Of a stretch of DNA of 64,000 bases, positions 18,474-28,163 are shown piece by piece (the stretch's first letter is position 1; each line of letters starts with the position of its first letter). The translations under genes were made by a program, and so were the position numbers. Source of the DNA: Haemophilus parainfluenzae ATCC 33392 (lineage in GTDB: Bacteria; Pseudomonadota; Gammaproteobacteria; Enterobacterales; Pasteurellaceae). Location of the stretch: assembly GCF_031191205.1 (NCBI RefSeq), contig NZ_CP133470.1:379501-443500 (forward strand), given 5' to 3'. A model generated the notes under the pieces. It did no database searches. It was not told the origin of the DNA and saw nothing but the letters and a program-made list of their open reading frames with translations.

Positions 18474-19016
18474 ATGGCGATTGAGAACCCTTCTCGCAGA
18501 CAGTTATTACGTGGGCAGTTTTTGCAATCGTTACATTCTGAAAGCGCTAAAATTCAAGGTATTAATGCTATACGTCCACCTTGGTCAATTAACGAAGCAG
18601 ACTTTACGGATAAATGTACCCGCTGTGGTGATTGCATACTGGTATGTGAAACCCAAATTATTGTAAAAGGTGATGGTGGCTTTCCTGAAATACAATTTGA
18701 CAAGGGCGAATGCACGTTCTGCCAAAAATGTGTTTTAGTATGCGAACAACCGATTTTTCGTTCATTAGAAGAAGAACCTTGGACACATAAAGTTGAGATT
18801 ACAACGCAATGTCTAACAGAAAATCGGGTGGAATGTCGAAGTTGCCAAGACAGTTGTCCGATGAACGCCATCCGTTTTCGATTACAACTTGGTGGTGTAG
18901 CAAAACCAATGTTAGATTTAGCAAGCTGTAATGGGTGTGGCGCTTGTTTAAGTGTTTGCCCGACAAAAGCAATAAAAATTATTAATTTTGAAACAAATAC
19001 AGATGAATCAATTTAG
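18474..19016 (+). CDS. napF: Nap ferredoxin-type protein NapF
   Basis: The 180-residue cytoplasmic iron-sulphur protein is implicated in NapA maturation or electron supply. It has cysteine clusters CTRCGDCILVCE (~44-55), CTFCQKCVLVCEQP (~77-90), CRSCQDSCPMNAI (~122) and CNGCGACLSVCPTKAI (~152-167). It has the RRQLLRGQFL start but no export signal. It is first in napFDAGHBC, downstream of the FNR-like site. Its ribosome site is weak (AAAGAAAAAT). Its end overlaps napD by 14 nt. Confidence 0.95.
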   Translation: MAIENPSRRQLLRGQFLQSLHSESAKIQGINAIRPPWSINEADFTDKCTRCGDCILVCETQIIVKGDGGFPEIQFDKGECTFCQKCVLVCEQPIFRSLEEEPWTHKVEITTQCLTENRVECRSCQDSCPMNAIRFRLQLGGVAKPMLDLASCNGCGACLSVCPTKAIKIINFETNTDESI

Positions 19017-19266
19017 CGAAAATGAAAACTGGTATGTATGCAGTATTGTTGTGCAAGCCAGACCAGAAAAACTTAACCAAGTCAAAGAAGCCATTTTAGC
19101 GATTCCAACGGCTGAAATTCATGGCGAGAAGTCTGATGAAGGCAAATTGGTGGTCACTCTTGAAAGTAATCGTCAATTAGCGTTAGCAGATCTTATGGAT
19201 GAAATTAAAGATATTCCTGGGGTTATTGTCGTTTCTTTAATTTCTAATTACTTAGATGAAAAATAA
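19003..19266 (+). CDS. napD: NapA chaperone NapD
   Basis: The 87-residue small cytoplasmic chaperone binds the NapA twin-arginine signal and guides cofactor loading. The fold segments WYVCSIVVQARPEKL, GKLVVTLES and GVIVVSLISNY match NapD, and the length equals E. coli's. I take the ATG at 19003, which overlaps the napF end and implies translational coupling; a TTG at 18988 adds five residues and is less likely. napA follows after 61 nt containing an AT-rich inverted repeat. Confidence 0.93.
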   Translation: MNQFSENENWYVCSIVVQARPEKLNQVKEAILAIPTAEIHGEKSDEGKLVVTLESNRQLALADLMDEIKDIPGVIVVSLISNYLDEK

Positions 19267-19327
19267 ATAACTTAGGAATACATATTATTTGTATATTCTA
19301 AAAATTCAACAATGAGTGGGGAAAACT

Positions 19328-21814
19328 ATGGAACTTAATCGTAGAGATTTTATGAAAGCCAATGCTGCACTTGCAGCAGCAGCGGCTGCCGGTATGACCA
19401 TCCCTGTTAAACAGGTAAATGCGACCGAAGATATGGGCATCAAATGGGATAAAGCCCCATGCCGTTTCTGTGGTACAGGATGTAGCGTATTGGTAGGAAC
19501 CAAAGATGGTCGAGTTGTCGCAACTCAAGGTGACCCGGATGCAGAGGTAAACCGCGGTTTAAACTGTATCAAAGGTTACTTCCTTTCTAAAATCATGTAC
19601 GGTGCAGACCGTGTACAAACTCCGTTATTACGTATGAAAGATGGTAAATTCCATAAAGAAGGTGACTTTACACCGGTTTCTTGGGATCAAGCTTTCACTA
19701 TCATGGCGGAAAAAATCAAAGATATCCTGAAGAAAAAAGAACCAAATGCTGTAGGGATGTTCTCTTCCGGTCAAACCACCATCTATGAAGGCTATGCAAA
19801 AGTAAAACTTTGGAAAGCTGGTTTCCGTTCTAATACTATCGACCCGAATGCTCGTCACTGTATGGCATCTGCAGCAGTTGCGTTTATGCGTACATTCGGT
19901 ATGGATGAACCTATGGGCTGCTATAACGACATCGAAAAAACTGATGCATTTGTGCTTTGGGGTTCAAACATGGCAGAAATGCACCCTATTTTATGGTCTC
20001 GTATTTCTGATCGTCGTCTTTCTTCTGATAATGTGAAAGTTGTGGTTATGTCAACATTCGAACATCGTTCGTTTGAATTAGCTGATGTACCTATCGTCTT
20101 TAATCCACATTCAGACCTTGCAATCCTTAACTACATCGCAAACTACATTATCCAAAACGATAAAGTAAACTGGGATTTCGTTAATAAACACACTAAATTC
20201 AAACGTGGTGAAACTGATATCGGTTATGGTTTACGTCCTGAGCACCCACTTGAAGTTGCAGCGAAAAATCGTAAAACTGCAGGTAAAATGCACGATTCTG
20301 ACTTTGAAGAATTCAAGAAAATCGTTGCACCTTATACATTAGATGAAGCACACCGTATTTCTGGTGTACCAAAAGATCAGCTTGAAACTCTTGCGAAGAT
20401 GTACGCAGATCCAGAACAAAACTTAGTATCTTACTGGACAATGGGCTTTAACCAACACACTCGTGGTGTATGGGTTAACCACATGATCTATAACGTACAC
20501 TTATTAACCGGTAAAATTTCTAAACCAGGTTGTGGTCCGTTCTCATTAACTGGTCAACCTTCAGCTTGTGGTACAGCGCGTGAAGTAGGTACTTTCGTTC
20601 ACCGTTTACCTGCGGACATGGTAGTAACCAATCCGAAACACGTTGAAATTACAGAGAAAAAATGGAAATTACCAAAAGGCACTATTCCAACCGTACCAGG
20701 CTATCCAGCAGTACAACAAAGCCGTGCCTTAAAAGACGGTAAACTAAATTTCTTATGGCAAATGTCCACCAACAACATGCAAGGTGGCCCGAATATCAAT
20801 GACGAAATTTTCCCTGGTTGGCGTAACCCAGAGAACTTTATCGTTGTTTCAGACCCTTACCCATCCGTTTCTGCGGTTGCAGCTGACTTAATTCTTCCAA
20901 CTTGTATGTGGGTAGAAAAAGAAGGTGGTTACGGTAACGCTGAACGTCGTACTCAATTATGGCGTCAACAAGTGAAAGGCCCAGGTGAGTCTCGTTCTGA
21001 CTTATGGCAAATTGTTGAATTCGCTAAATACTTCAAAACTGATGAAGTATGGGGTGAAGAGTTATTAGCTCAAATGCCTGAATATCGTGGCAAAACCTTA
21101 TACGAAGTGCTTTACGAAAATGGTGAAGTAAACAAATTTAAAGTACCAACCGACATTCCTGGCTATATCAACGATGAAGCTGATTACTTCGGTTACTACT
21201 TACAAAAAGGTTTATTCGAAGAATACGCTGACTTCGGTCGTGGACATGGTCATGACTTAGCACCATTCGATACTTATCACCAAGTACGTGGTTTACGTTG
21301 GCCGGTTGTGGATGGTAAAGAAACCTTATGGCGTTACCGTGAAGGCTTTGACCCGTATGTCAAACCAGGTGAAGATATCGCATTCTATGGCTATCCAGAT
21401 AAAAAAGCGATTATTCTAGGTGTACCTTATGAAGCGCCAGCAGAATCGCCAGATGAAGAATATCCATTATGGTTATGTACTGGACGTGTGCTTGAACACT
21501 GGCATACTGGTACCATGACACGTCGTGTACCTGAATTACACCGTGCATTCCCGAACAACTTAGTGTGGATGCACCCAGCAGATGCGAAAAAATATGGCTT
21601 ACGCCATGGGGATAAAGTGAAATTAATCACTCGTCGTGGTGAAATGATTACTTACTTAGATACTCGTGGTCGTAACAAATGTCCTCCAGGCTTAATTTAC
21701 ACCACCTTCTTTGATGCAGGTCAGCTTGCTAACAAATTAACATTGGATGCAACCGACCCAATCTCTGGCGAAACCGACTTCAAAAAATGTGCGGTTAAAG
21801 TGGTGAAAGCGTAG
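19328..21814 (+). CDS. napA: Periplasmic nitrate reductase catalytic subunit NapA
   Basis: The 828-residue molybdoenzyme reduces nitrate to nitrite in the periplasm. It starts with a twin-arginine signal ([13 protein letters not shown]...VNA, ~1-31), then the [4Fe-4S] ligands CRFCGTGC with the fourth Cys in [11 protein letters not shown], and the Mo-ligand Cys in [11 protein letters not shown] (~176). It has the exact E. coli length when started at the ATG at 19328, which has GGGGAAAACT before it; an in-frame GTG at 19316 is rejected. napD acts as its chaperone, and NapB and NapC feed it electrons. Confidence 0.98.
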   Translation: MELNRRDFMKANAALAAAAAAGMTIPVKQVNATEDMGIKWDKAPCRFCGTGCSVLVGTKDGRVVATQGDPDAEVNRGLNCIKGYFLSKIMYGADRVQTPLLRMKDGKFHKEGDFTPVSWDQAFTIMAEKIKDILKKKEPNAVGMFSSGQTTIYEGYAKVKLWKAGFRSNTIDPNARHCMASAAVAFMRTFGMDEPMGCYNDIEKTDAFVLWGSNMAEMHPILWSRISDRRLSSDNVKVVVMSTFEHRSFELADVPIVFNPHSDLAILNYIANYIIQNDKVNWDFVNKHTKFKRGETDIGYGLRPEHPLEVAAKNRKTAGKMHDSDFEEFKKIVAPYTLDEAHRISGVPKDQLETLAKMYADPEQNLVSYWTMGFNQHTRGVWVNHMIYNVHLLTGKISKPGCGPFSLTGQPSACGTAREVGTFVHRLPADMVVTNPKHVEITEKKWKLPKGTIPTVPGYPAVQQSRALKDGKLNFLWQMSTNNMQGGPNINDEIFPGWRNPENFIVVSDPYPSVSAVAADLILPTCMWVEKEGGYGNAERRTQLWRQQVKGPGESRSDLWQIVEFAKYFKTDEVWGEELLAQMPEYRGKTLYEVLYENGEVNKFKVPTDIPGYINDEADYFGYYLQKGLFEEYADFGRGHGHDLAPFDTYHQVRGLRWPVVDGKETLWRYREGFDPYVKPGEDIAFYGYPDKKAIILGVPYEAPAESPDEEYPLWLCTGRVLEHWHTGTMTRRVPELHRAFPNNLVWMHPADAKKYGLRHGDKVKLITRRGEMITYLDTRGRNKCPPGLIYTTFFDAGQLANKLTLDATDPISGETDFKKCAVKVVKA

Positions 21815-21934
21815 GTTTTCCCTTTCGTTTCTAGTCTCTCCTCTCTTTAAACAAAGGGAGGAATTTAAAAAACAAGAGCGGTCAAATTTTGCAACGTTTT
21901 TACAAAATCAGACCGCTTATAAAAGGAAACGCAG

Positions 21935-22840
21935 ATGAAACTTGATCCTAACCGTCGTCAGTTTCTAAAAAACGTGACAAGAACGGCAGCTGGAGTATGT
22001 GGAGTTGGAGTGATTCTTGGCTTACAGCAACAACAAGCTAAAGCCAAAGAAGGGGTTGCCTTACGCCCACCTGGTGCTTTACCGGAGAAGGATTTCTTGG
22101 CAGCTTGTACCCGCTGCGGACAGTGTGTCCAAGCATGTCCATACGATATGTTGTATTTAGCTTCGCTCATTTCCCCAATGGAAGCTGGCACACCTTACTT
22201 TATCGCTCGGGACAAACCTTGCGAAATGTGTCCTGATATTCCTTGTATGAATGCTTGCCCAAGTGGCGCATTAAGTGAAGAGCTCAAAGACATCAATGAT
22301 GCAAGAATGGGATTAGCCGTATTGCTAGACCATGAAACTTGTCTTAACTGGCAAGGTTTACGTTGTGACGTTTGTTATCGTGTTTGTCCATTAGTGGATA
22401 AAGCGATTACACTTGAGCGCGTTCATAATGATCGTACAGGTATTCATGCGAAGCTTATTCCAACCGTCCATTCCGATGCTTGCACTGGATGTGGAAAATG
22501 TGAACAAGCTTGTGTATTAGAAGAAGCGGCAATTAAAGTATTGCCAATGGATCTTGCTAAAGGTCTACTCGGTCGTCACTATCGCTTAGGTTGGAAAGAA
22601 AAACAAAACGCTGGAAAATCCTTAATTGAGGAGCAACATCCAGATGGTTTACGTCCATCATTAGACGTTCGTATGCCAGAAGGACAGCATGAACCTGTTT
22701 ATCAACCAATGCAGGTCGTACCGAATCAAAAAGTGGCAACACCGAGTCGCGCGACAATGGATTATGTACCAAGTCCAACTACGGTACCGGAAGCTGAACA
22801 GTTCCCGAATTTGGATTTAAACATTAAGGGGGTTAAATAA
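21935..22840 (+). CDS. napG: Nap ferredoxin-type protein NapG
   Basis: The 301-residue periplasmic iron-sulphur protein is thought to pass electrons from menaquinol with NapH. It has a twin-arginine signal ([21 protein letters not shown]), then four cysteine clusters: [42 protein letters not shown] and [15 protein letters not shown]. It is about 70 residues longer than E. coli NapG (231); the extra C-terminal tail after ~residue 230 is Pro/Gln-rich and has no motif I know. Its stop overlaps the napH start as TAATG. A 120-nt gap separates it from napA. Confidence 0.95.
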   Translation: MKLDPNRRQFLKNVTRTAAGVCGVGVILGLQQQQAKAKEGVALRPPGALPEKDFLAACTRCGQCVQACPYDMLYLASLISPMEAGTPYFIARDKPCEMCPDIPCMNACPSGALSEELKDINDARMGLAVLLDHETCLNWQGLRCDVCYRVCPLVDKAITLERVHNDRTGIHAKLIPTVHSDACTGCGKCEQACVLEEAAIKVLPMDLAKGLLGRHYRLGWKEKQNAGKSLIEEQHPDGLRPSLDVRMPEGQHEPVYQPMQVVPNQKVATPSRATMDYVPSPTTVPEAEQFPNLDLNIKGVK

Positions 22841-23730
22841 TGGCTGAAAAATATACCCCGAATAAGCCAAAAGATGCTGGCTTAGAAGCACGTCAAAAAC
22901 TTGGTTGGTGGCATGCTTATCGCTTTTTAATTCTACGTCGAATCAGTCAATTAAGTATTATTTTAATGTTCTTAAGCGGCCCGATTTGGCAAGTTTGGAT
23001 TCTAAAAGGCAATTACAGCTCAAGCATGCTTTTGGATACTGTACCATTGACAGATCCATTGATTACCGCTGAAAGTTTAGTGACAGGTTACCTACCAGAA
23101 ATCACAACGATTATTGGTGCCTTAGTGATTGTCATATTCTACGCCATTGTTGCGAGCAAAGCCTTTTGTAGTTGGGTTTGCCCAATGAATATTGTGACTG
23201 ATGCTGCAGCTTGGTTACGTAGAAAATTAGGTATTCGACAATCATTAAAAATTTCACGTCAACTTCGCTATGTGATTTTAGCCGTCATTTTAGTTGGTAG
23301 TGCAATAACGGGTACGCTCTTATGGGAGTGGATAAATCCTGTCGCGGCACTTGGACGTATCTTTGTCTTTGGAACAGGCGCAACCCTTTGGTTGGTTACA
23401 GTCATCTTTTTATTTGACTTACTTGTTGCTGAGCATGGCTGGTGTGGTCACCTTTGTCCAATTGGTGCGATATATGGTGTCATTGGTGCTAAAAGCCTGA
23501 TAAAAATTAATGTAGTCGATCGCGATCGCTGTGACCGCTGTATGGACTGTTATAATGTTTGCCCAGAGCCGCAAGTATTAAGACTTCCTTTACATGGTGG
23601 ACCTGAAGATAGCCAAATTATATTGGCAAAAGATTGTATTACTTGTGGACGTTGTATTGACGTCTGCGCAGAAAATGTATTTGCATTTGGATCTCGCTTT
23701 GAGAAACAAATAAAAATTAAAAATATTTAA
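22840..23730 (+). CDS. napH: Membrane quinol dehydrogenase NapH
   Basis: The 296-residue inner-membrane ferredoxin-type protein has about four membrane helices. Cytoplasmic CSWVCPMN (~107) and CGHLCPIG (~202) motifs lie between helices, and two C-terminal [4Fe-4S] clusters follow (CDRCMDCYNVCPEP ~229, CITCGRCIDVCAEN ~265). It works with NapG as a quinol oxidase route to NapB/NapA. It shares one base with napG, so translation is coupled. Confidence 0.96.
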   Translation: MAEKYTPNKPKDAGLEARQKLGWWHAYRFLILRRISQLSIILMFLSGPIWQVWILKGNYSSSMLLDTVPLTDPLITAESLVTGYLPEITTIIGALVIVIFYAIVASKAFCSWVCPMNIVTDAAAWLRRKLGIRQSLKISRQLRYVILAVILVGSAITGTLLWEWINPVAALGRIFVFGTGATLWLVTVIFLFDLLVAEHGWCGHLCPIGAIYGVIGAKSLIKINVVDRDRCDRCMDCYNVCPEPQVLRLPLHGGPEDSQIILAKDCITCGRCIDVCAENVFAFGSRFEKQIKIKNI

Positions 23731-23751
23731 TTATTTAATGGAGTGGATTTC

Positions 23752-24180
23752 ATGAAAAAATCATTTATTTTCATGCTAGCTTTATGTAGCGGATTGGCAT
23801 TTGCTGATGCGCCACAAGTTGCAAATAGCATCGACAAAGCAACAGAAAGTATTGCACCTGCATTTACTAACCCTTATAAAGATGTAGGCAATATTCCAGT
23901 AACTTTCCCAAATCAGCCCCCACTTGTCCCGCATAGTGTACGTGGCTTACAAGTAACAAAAAATGCAAACCAATGTTTAGGCTGCCACTCTCCGGATGTT
24001 GCTCCAACAACGGGGGCACCTCGCGTACCTGAAAGTCATTTTTTAACACGAGATGGCCAAAAAACAGAAGGTACCTCACCTCGTCGTTATTTCTGTTTAC
24101 AATGCCACGTTCAGCAAACTAACGTAAATCCAATTATTCAAAATAAATTCGAAACCATTCGTCAAATGCAAGGTAAATAA
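23752..24180 (+). CDS. napB: Nap diheme cytochrome c subunit NapB
   Basis: The 142-residue periplasmic cytochrome donates electrons to NapA. It has a cleavable signal (MKKSFIFMLALCSGLAFA) and two heme-c sites, CLGCH (~75) and CLQCH (~115). I start at the ATG at 23752 with GGAG 8 nt upstream; the GTG at 23743 overlaps that ribosome site. Heme attachment needs the Ccm system, which is not adjacent here, unlike in E. coli where ccm follows napC. Confidence 0.95.
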   Translation: MKKSFIFMLALCSGLAFADAPQVANSIDKATESIAPAFTNPYKDVGNIPVTFPNQPPLVPHSVRGLQVTKNANQCLGCHSPDVAPTTGAPRVPESHFLTRDGQKTEGTSPRRYFCLQCHVQQTNVNPIIQNKFETIRQMQGK

Positions 24181-24191
24181 GGAGCTAAACC

Positions 24192-24830
24192 ATGATTAAA
24201 TCAAGCATTCAGAAAGTTTGCCGTTGGTTACGCTCTCCGAGCAAAATGGCAATTGGTGGGGTTATTTTATTAACTATCATTGGTACTATCGTTGGCACTA
24301 ACCTGTTTAATGCTGGAATGGCGACAACTAATACAGAGCAATTCTGTTCAGACTGTCATACTAATGACGTTGTACCTGAGTACCAAGCGTCAATCCACTT
24401 TAGTAACCGTTCAGGTGTGAAAGCAATTTGTTCAGACTGTCACGTTCCACATGAATTCATTCCAAAAATGGTTCGTAAAATGCAGGCATCGACTGAAGTT
24501 TATGCTCACTTTACAGGTAAAGTCGATACTAAAGAAAAATTCGAAAAACATCGTTTAGAAATGGCTGAACGCGAATGGGCGCGTATGAAAGCGAATAACT
24601 CACAAGAGTGCCGTAACTGCCATAACTTCAATGACATGGACTTTACTCAACAAAAAACTGTGGCACAACAAATGCATGCTCTTGCACAGGAACAAAACAA
24701 AACCTGTATCGATTGTCACAAAGGTATTGCGCATAACCTTCCACACATGGAAAAAGTACAACAAAGCTTTATTCCTGCGGATATGTTAAAAGCAAATGAA
24801 AAACCTGCTGATAACAAAGATGCTAAATAA
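24192..24830 (+). CDS. napC: Tetraheme quinol dehydrogenase NapC
   Basis: The 212-residue NapC/NirT-family cytochrome is anchored by one N-terminal helix (~residues 18-38, MAIGGVILLTIIGTIVG). It has four CXXCH sites: CSDCH (~56), CSDCH (~86), CRNCH (~142) and CIDCH (~175). It oxidises membrane quinol and reduces NapB. It is last in the operon, 11 nt after napB, and is followed by a strong terminator. Confidence 0.96.
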   Translation: MIKSSIQKVCRWLRSPSKMAIGGVILLTIIGTIVGTNLFNAGMATTNTEQFCSDCHTNDVVPEYQASIHFSNRSGVKAICSDCHVPHEFIPKMVRKMQASTEVYAHFTGKVDTKEKFEKHRLEMAEREWARMKANNSQECRNCHNFNDMDFTQQKTVAQQMHALAQEQNKTCIDCHKGIAHNLPHMEKVQQSFIPADMLKANEKPADNKDAK

Positions 24831-24848
24831 TCTTATAGCAAAATAATA

Positions 24849-24880
24849 AATCGGCACTCATTTTGAGTGCCGATTTTATT
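24849..24880. terminator. Terminator between napC and gss
   Basis: The stem AAATCGGCACTCA/TGAGTGCCGATTT is followed by T-rich sequence on the plus strand, and A-rich flanks make it usable from gss too. Confidence 0.88.
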
Positions 24881-24881
24881 T

Positions 24882-26771
24882 TTATTTTTTAAGGAAGTCT
24901 TTATCAGATAATACCCTTAACGGTTGCATATCGCTATTTCCCATGATGACCAAACTCGGGTCTGAGCGTAAACAGCTACCACCATAATGACCGCCCACAG
25001 TAAAAGTACAGACCTGAACATATTGGTCTTCCACTTTTGGTAAACACCAAAGTTGTTGGTAGATACTCTCCTGCTTACCAAAACGCCCATCTTTGCTATC
25101 AAGCACCGACTTACACTCACCAATCAATTTCACATTATCACCACGGCGACCTGCAATTGGCTTTTGTGCGTAACCATTTTTAATCAGCTCAGGCGTCAAT
25201 TCAAATCCTGCTTCTAGTAGATAACGATGGTTTGGGAATAGTGACCACAACACTGGTAAGATCGCTTTATTACTCGGAATAGCCGTCCACAGTGGCTCAT
25301 AAACTAGAACTTCTGGACGAAGTAACACATCAATCAACCGCACTTTGTCTTCTGGATATCCCGTACGAATTGGTGGAGCCACTTCCATACCTGTTGCATC
25401 TTCACGAAGTTGCTCCAACATGGTTTCCCAGGCCCACGTTTTCCATACGGTTTTGACCTGGTTATCTTCATCATCAATCAAACGACCACGGCTATCCCAA
25501 TGCAATCCCTCGGTCCCATGAATAATTTTAGCTTGAAATCCTGCTTGAACTAGTGCATTGCGCATAAATAATGCGTGATAATCTTCCTCATCATCGTGAT
25601 CTTGCATAATATGAACAAGCGGCGTAGCTTCACTGTGTTTCCAACAATCCGCTAATGCATTACGTAAGCCATCAGCTGGATTATCACCAATCTTCAATCC
25701 GCCCTGAATTGCCCATCGATTCATAAACTCACCAGCTTCAGCGTGACAAGAGGCTGAGTCAGCATTGTATTCATATACTTTCAATCCACGACTATCCATG
25801 CAGAAATCTAAACGTCCCGTGATGGTTTGGTAACGGCGATTTTGCCAAGACAATCGTAAACGAGGCCAAAGCAATTTAGGAATATTGAAATATTGTAATA
25901 ACTTATCGTCTTTTAAAACTTTATCTGTGGCATGCAAATACATTAAATGCAATTCATTGGTTGCACGAATTAACTCATGTTGTGCTGTTTCAGACATCGT
26001 AAAATAGCGATATTGATCCGAATGGCTGACTTTGTGCCCACCCATGGCTTTCACATATGCCGCTTCAAATTCATTTTTCTCATTCAGCCATTTATGCTCA
26101 AACTGACCATTGTTTTCTATATGTTCAGCATGAATCTCAAGTTTCTCTTTTTCTGGTGTTGGCCGCGGCAGACTGTATTCGGTATCTTCTGTTTGGATCA
26201 TCCAACCTAAAATTTCTGTATCATCAAAGGTATCATGCAGAAAATAACCACTTTCGGAAACCGTCATCGGTAATTCACGAGTCCATTGCTGTCCACTTGG
26301 TAAGCGAGAGTGAATCACGTTTTGCTCGGCAATGCGAATTTTATCTTCTAATACCTCGGTAATGATTGCCACATGCCCCGTATGTTTAAATTCACCGCCC
26401 TCCTGCCAAATTAATAATGCGCCAGCTTCGGGTTTACGTTTACAACCATTTGCAAAGGCTTGTAAGGGTAATAAGGCATCATTTACCACTTGACGTAAAA
26501 ATCGTAGAGAAAAGATCTCGTAAGCCATTCCTACATCAGTAAACACCATGCCATGATTGAGATATAAATAACGGCGCGCAAATTCCACGCACTGCCATTT
26601 ATAGCCCATGTATTCTCGTCCTAAATAACTGCGAAAGGCGGCATCATCCGGATACTCTTTCTCATCTGCGGTATGATAATCTGATGAATAAATCGCAATC
26701 CCACCCGGTGCATAACCTAATAAACTTCCGAAAGGATCATGTGTACTAATATTGGCTGAACGTTCAGGCAT
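24882..26771 (-). CDS. gss: Bifunctional glutathionylspermidine synthetase/amidase
   Basis: The 629-residue protein has an N-terminal CHAP amidase (~1-200: KWQCVEFARRY with the catalytic Cys ~60, HTGHVAIITE with the His) that hydrolyses glutathionylspermidine, and a C-terminal ATP-grasp synthetase (~210-629: RLDFCMDSRGLKVYEYNADSASCHAEAG, PLVHIMQD, VWKTWAWETM, RLIDVLLRPEVLVYEPLWT) that makes it. Both halves follow E. coli Gss closely. The gene stands alone between napC and a methyltransferase gene, and I see no glutathione or polyamine genes nearby. The start has CAGGGAGTTTTT upstream. Confidence 0.93.
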   Translation of the reverse strand: MPERSANISTHDPFGSLLGYAPGGIAIYSSDYHTADEKEYPDDAAFRSYLGREYMGYKWQCVEFARRYLYLNHGMVFTDVGMAYEIFSLRFLRQVVNDALLPLQAFANGCKRKPEAGALLIWQEGGEFKHTGHVAIITEVLEDKIRIAEQNVIHSRLPSGQQWTRELPMTVSESGYFLHDTFDDTEILGWMIQTEDTEYSLPRPTPEKEKLEIHAEHIENNGQFEHKWLNEKNEFEAAYVKAMGGHKVSHSDQYRYFTMSETAQHELIRATNELHLMYLHATDKVLKDDKLLQYFNIPKLLWPRLRLSWQNRRYQTITGRLDFCMDSRGLKVYEYNADSASCHAEAGEFMNRWAIQGGLKIGDNPADGLRNALADCWKHSEATPLVHIMQDHDDEEDYHALFMRNALVQAGFQAKIIHGTEGLHWDSRGRLIDDEDNQVKTVWKTWAWETMLEQLREDATGMEVAPPIRTGYPEDKVRLIDVLLRPEVLVYEPLWTAIPSNKAILPVLWSLFPNHRYLLEAGFELTPELIKNGYAQKPIAGRRGDNVKLIGECKSVLDSKDGRFGKQESIYQQLWCLPKVEDQYVQVCTFTVGGHYGGSCLRSDPSLVIMGNSDMQPLRVLSDKDFLKK

Positions 26772-26879
26772 AAAAACTCCCTGTTAAATAACTAGTCGAA
26801 ATAGTATAGATCTTTTGTCTGATTCCCCCCAAAGGCTTTTAAAAGAAATATTAAAATTTGAATCTTACATAATTTTGAA

Positions 26880-26908
26880 AAAGAAAAAGGGCTGACAGAT
26901 GTCAGCCC
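26880..26908 (-). terminator. Terminator after the yfiF-like gene
   Basis: The stem GGGCTGAC/GTCAGCCC (26889-26908) is followed on the minus strand by TTTTTC. Confidence 0.88.
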
Positions 26909-26940
26909 CAAAACAAACCTAAAAATGACCGCACTTAAGG

Positions 26941-28014
26941 TTATTTCACATACCAATGTGATAATAAAATCCCTGCATTTACTGCAATATTTAATCCTGC
27001 TTTTAATGGATTACTTAAAGAAAGGCGCACATTTACATCTTGTTTATCACGAATATCATCTGTACTACCTTCGCTCAATACCAACGCGACTTTCTCCGCA
27101 AATTTGAGTTGTTCCAACGCCACACCTTGTTTATTGGTTGATACATGAATAATCTGATAGCCAGCCTTACGTAAAGCCTCTAACGCAATTTCTGTACTTT
27201 CTGTTTCTAAAATACGAATATGCTCCATTCCGCCTTCAGCCACACGCATCGCAGCTGGTGCATAAAGCTGTTCAACTTGATTTGTTACCACATTTTTAAT
27301 GCCGTAGAAGGCGCAAGTACGCACAACGCCACCTAGGTTCTGCGCATTATTGACTTGATCAAGCACCACTAAGCAGTCTTCTTGACGTGGGACATCTAAA
27401 TAACCTTGCAAAGAAAAAATTCGTTGTTTTTTCACTAACATACAAATGCCACCATGATGCTCGGTACCACTTACTAAGCTTAGTTCATCGCTATCCACCA
27501 CGTGATACACTTTTTTATTCGTGGCTAAATAACTGAAAATCTCGCCAATTCGATGCGCCATTTGCACCGTTGCCCATACACGAACGATGCTCTCCGGACG
27601 CTCAGCAAACAATTCTAAGCACGCATTTTCACCATACACTTTCATTTCTTCAGCACGGTTCTTTTTAATTTTCTCTGGTGCTCGTGGTGATAATGCGCCC
27701 GTTTTCTTTTCTTTCGGTTTATAACTCACGCCAGTACTTTTCACCATTACTTTTACCGAGCCACTTTCACCATTGGCTTTATTTAATGAAAGTTCAGCAA
27801 TTTTTGGTTCTCTCACCTCTTGCTGTTGGAAGCCACGAGAAGGTTTACGCTCATCCCGTTTTTTATCAAAGTGCGGTTGATTTCCCTCACGTTTTTCATT
27901 ATTACGACGATCATCAAAGCGACGTTCTTTATCATTAAATGCACGTTTGGGGCTACGCTCTTGAAAAGATTTGGTGGAATTTGTTTGGAATGATGGTTTG
28001 CGTGAATTGCTCAT
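26941..28014 (-). CDS. yfiF: SpoU/TrmH-family tRNA/rRNA methyltransferase (YfiF-like)
   Basis: The 357-residue protein has a basic, disordered N-terminal ~115 residues rich in Arg/Lys/Asp, then a substrate-binding domain (YGENACLELFAERPESIVR ~125) and a SPOUT knot fold. Motif 1 is clear (LDQVNNAQNLGGVVRTCAFYG ~225-245, Asn and Arg present) and motif 3 is present (LSNPLKAGLNIAVNAGILL, near the end). Motif 2, usually VLGxEgxGL, reads LVLSEGSTDDI and is degenerate. It matches E. coli YfiF in layout, including SGTEHHGGIC. The 2'-O-methylation target is not known to me. Confidence 0.82.
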   Translation of the reverse strand: MSNSRKPSFQTNSTKSFQERSPKRAFNDKERRFDDRRNNEKREGNQPHFDKKRDERKPSRGFQQQEVREPKIAELSLNKANGESGSVKVMVKSTGVSYKPKEKKTGALSPRAPEKIKKNRAEEMKVYGENACLELFAERPESIVRVWATVQMAHRIGEIFSYLATNKKVYHVVDSDELSLVSGTEHHGGICMLVKKQRIFSLQGYLDVPRQEDCLVVLDQVNNAQNLGGVVRTCAFYGIKNVVTNQVEQLYAPAAMRVAEGGMEHIRILETESTEIALEALRKAGYQIIHVSTNKQGVALEQLKFAEKVALVLSEGSTDDIRDKQDVNVRLSLSNPLKAGLNIAVNAGILLSHWYVK

Positions 28015-28163
28015 AATTTGCTTCTCGAAGGAAAAATTGGATAATAATTCGCCAAAAAATGCGAAAATTTGTGAGCATTATAACGAAAAAAAACCTTTTT
28101 TCTATCAATCCACAAAGGAAATATTGTAAACTAGAGCATTAACTTTTAGTGTAGAGATCGATT

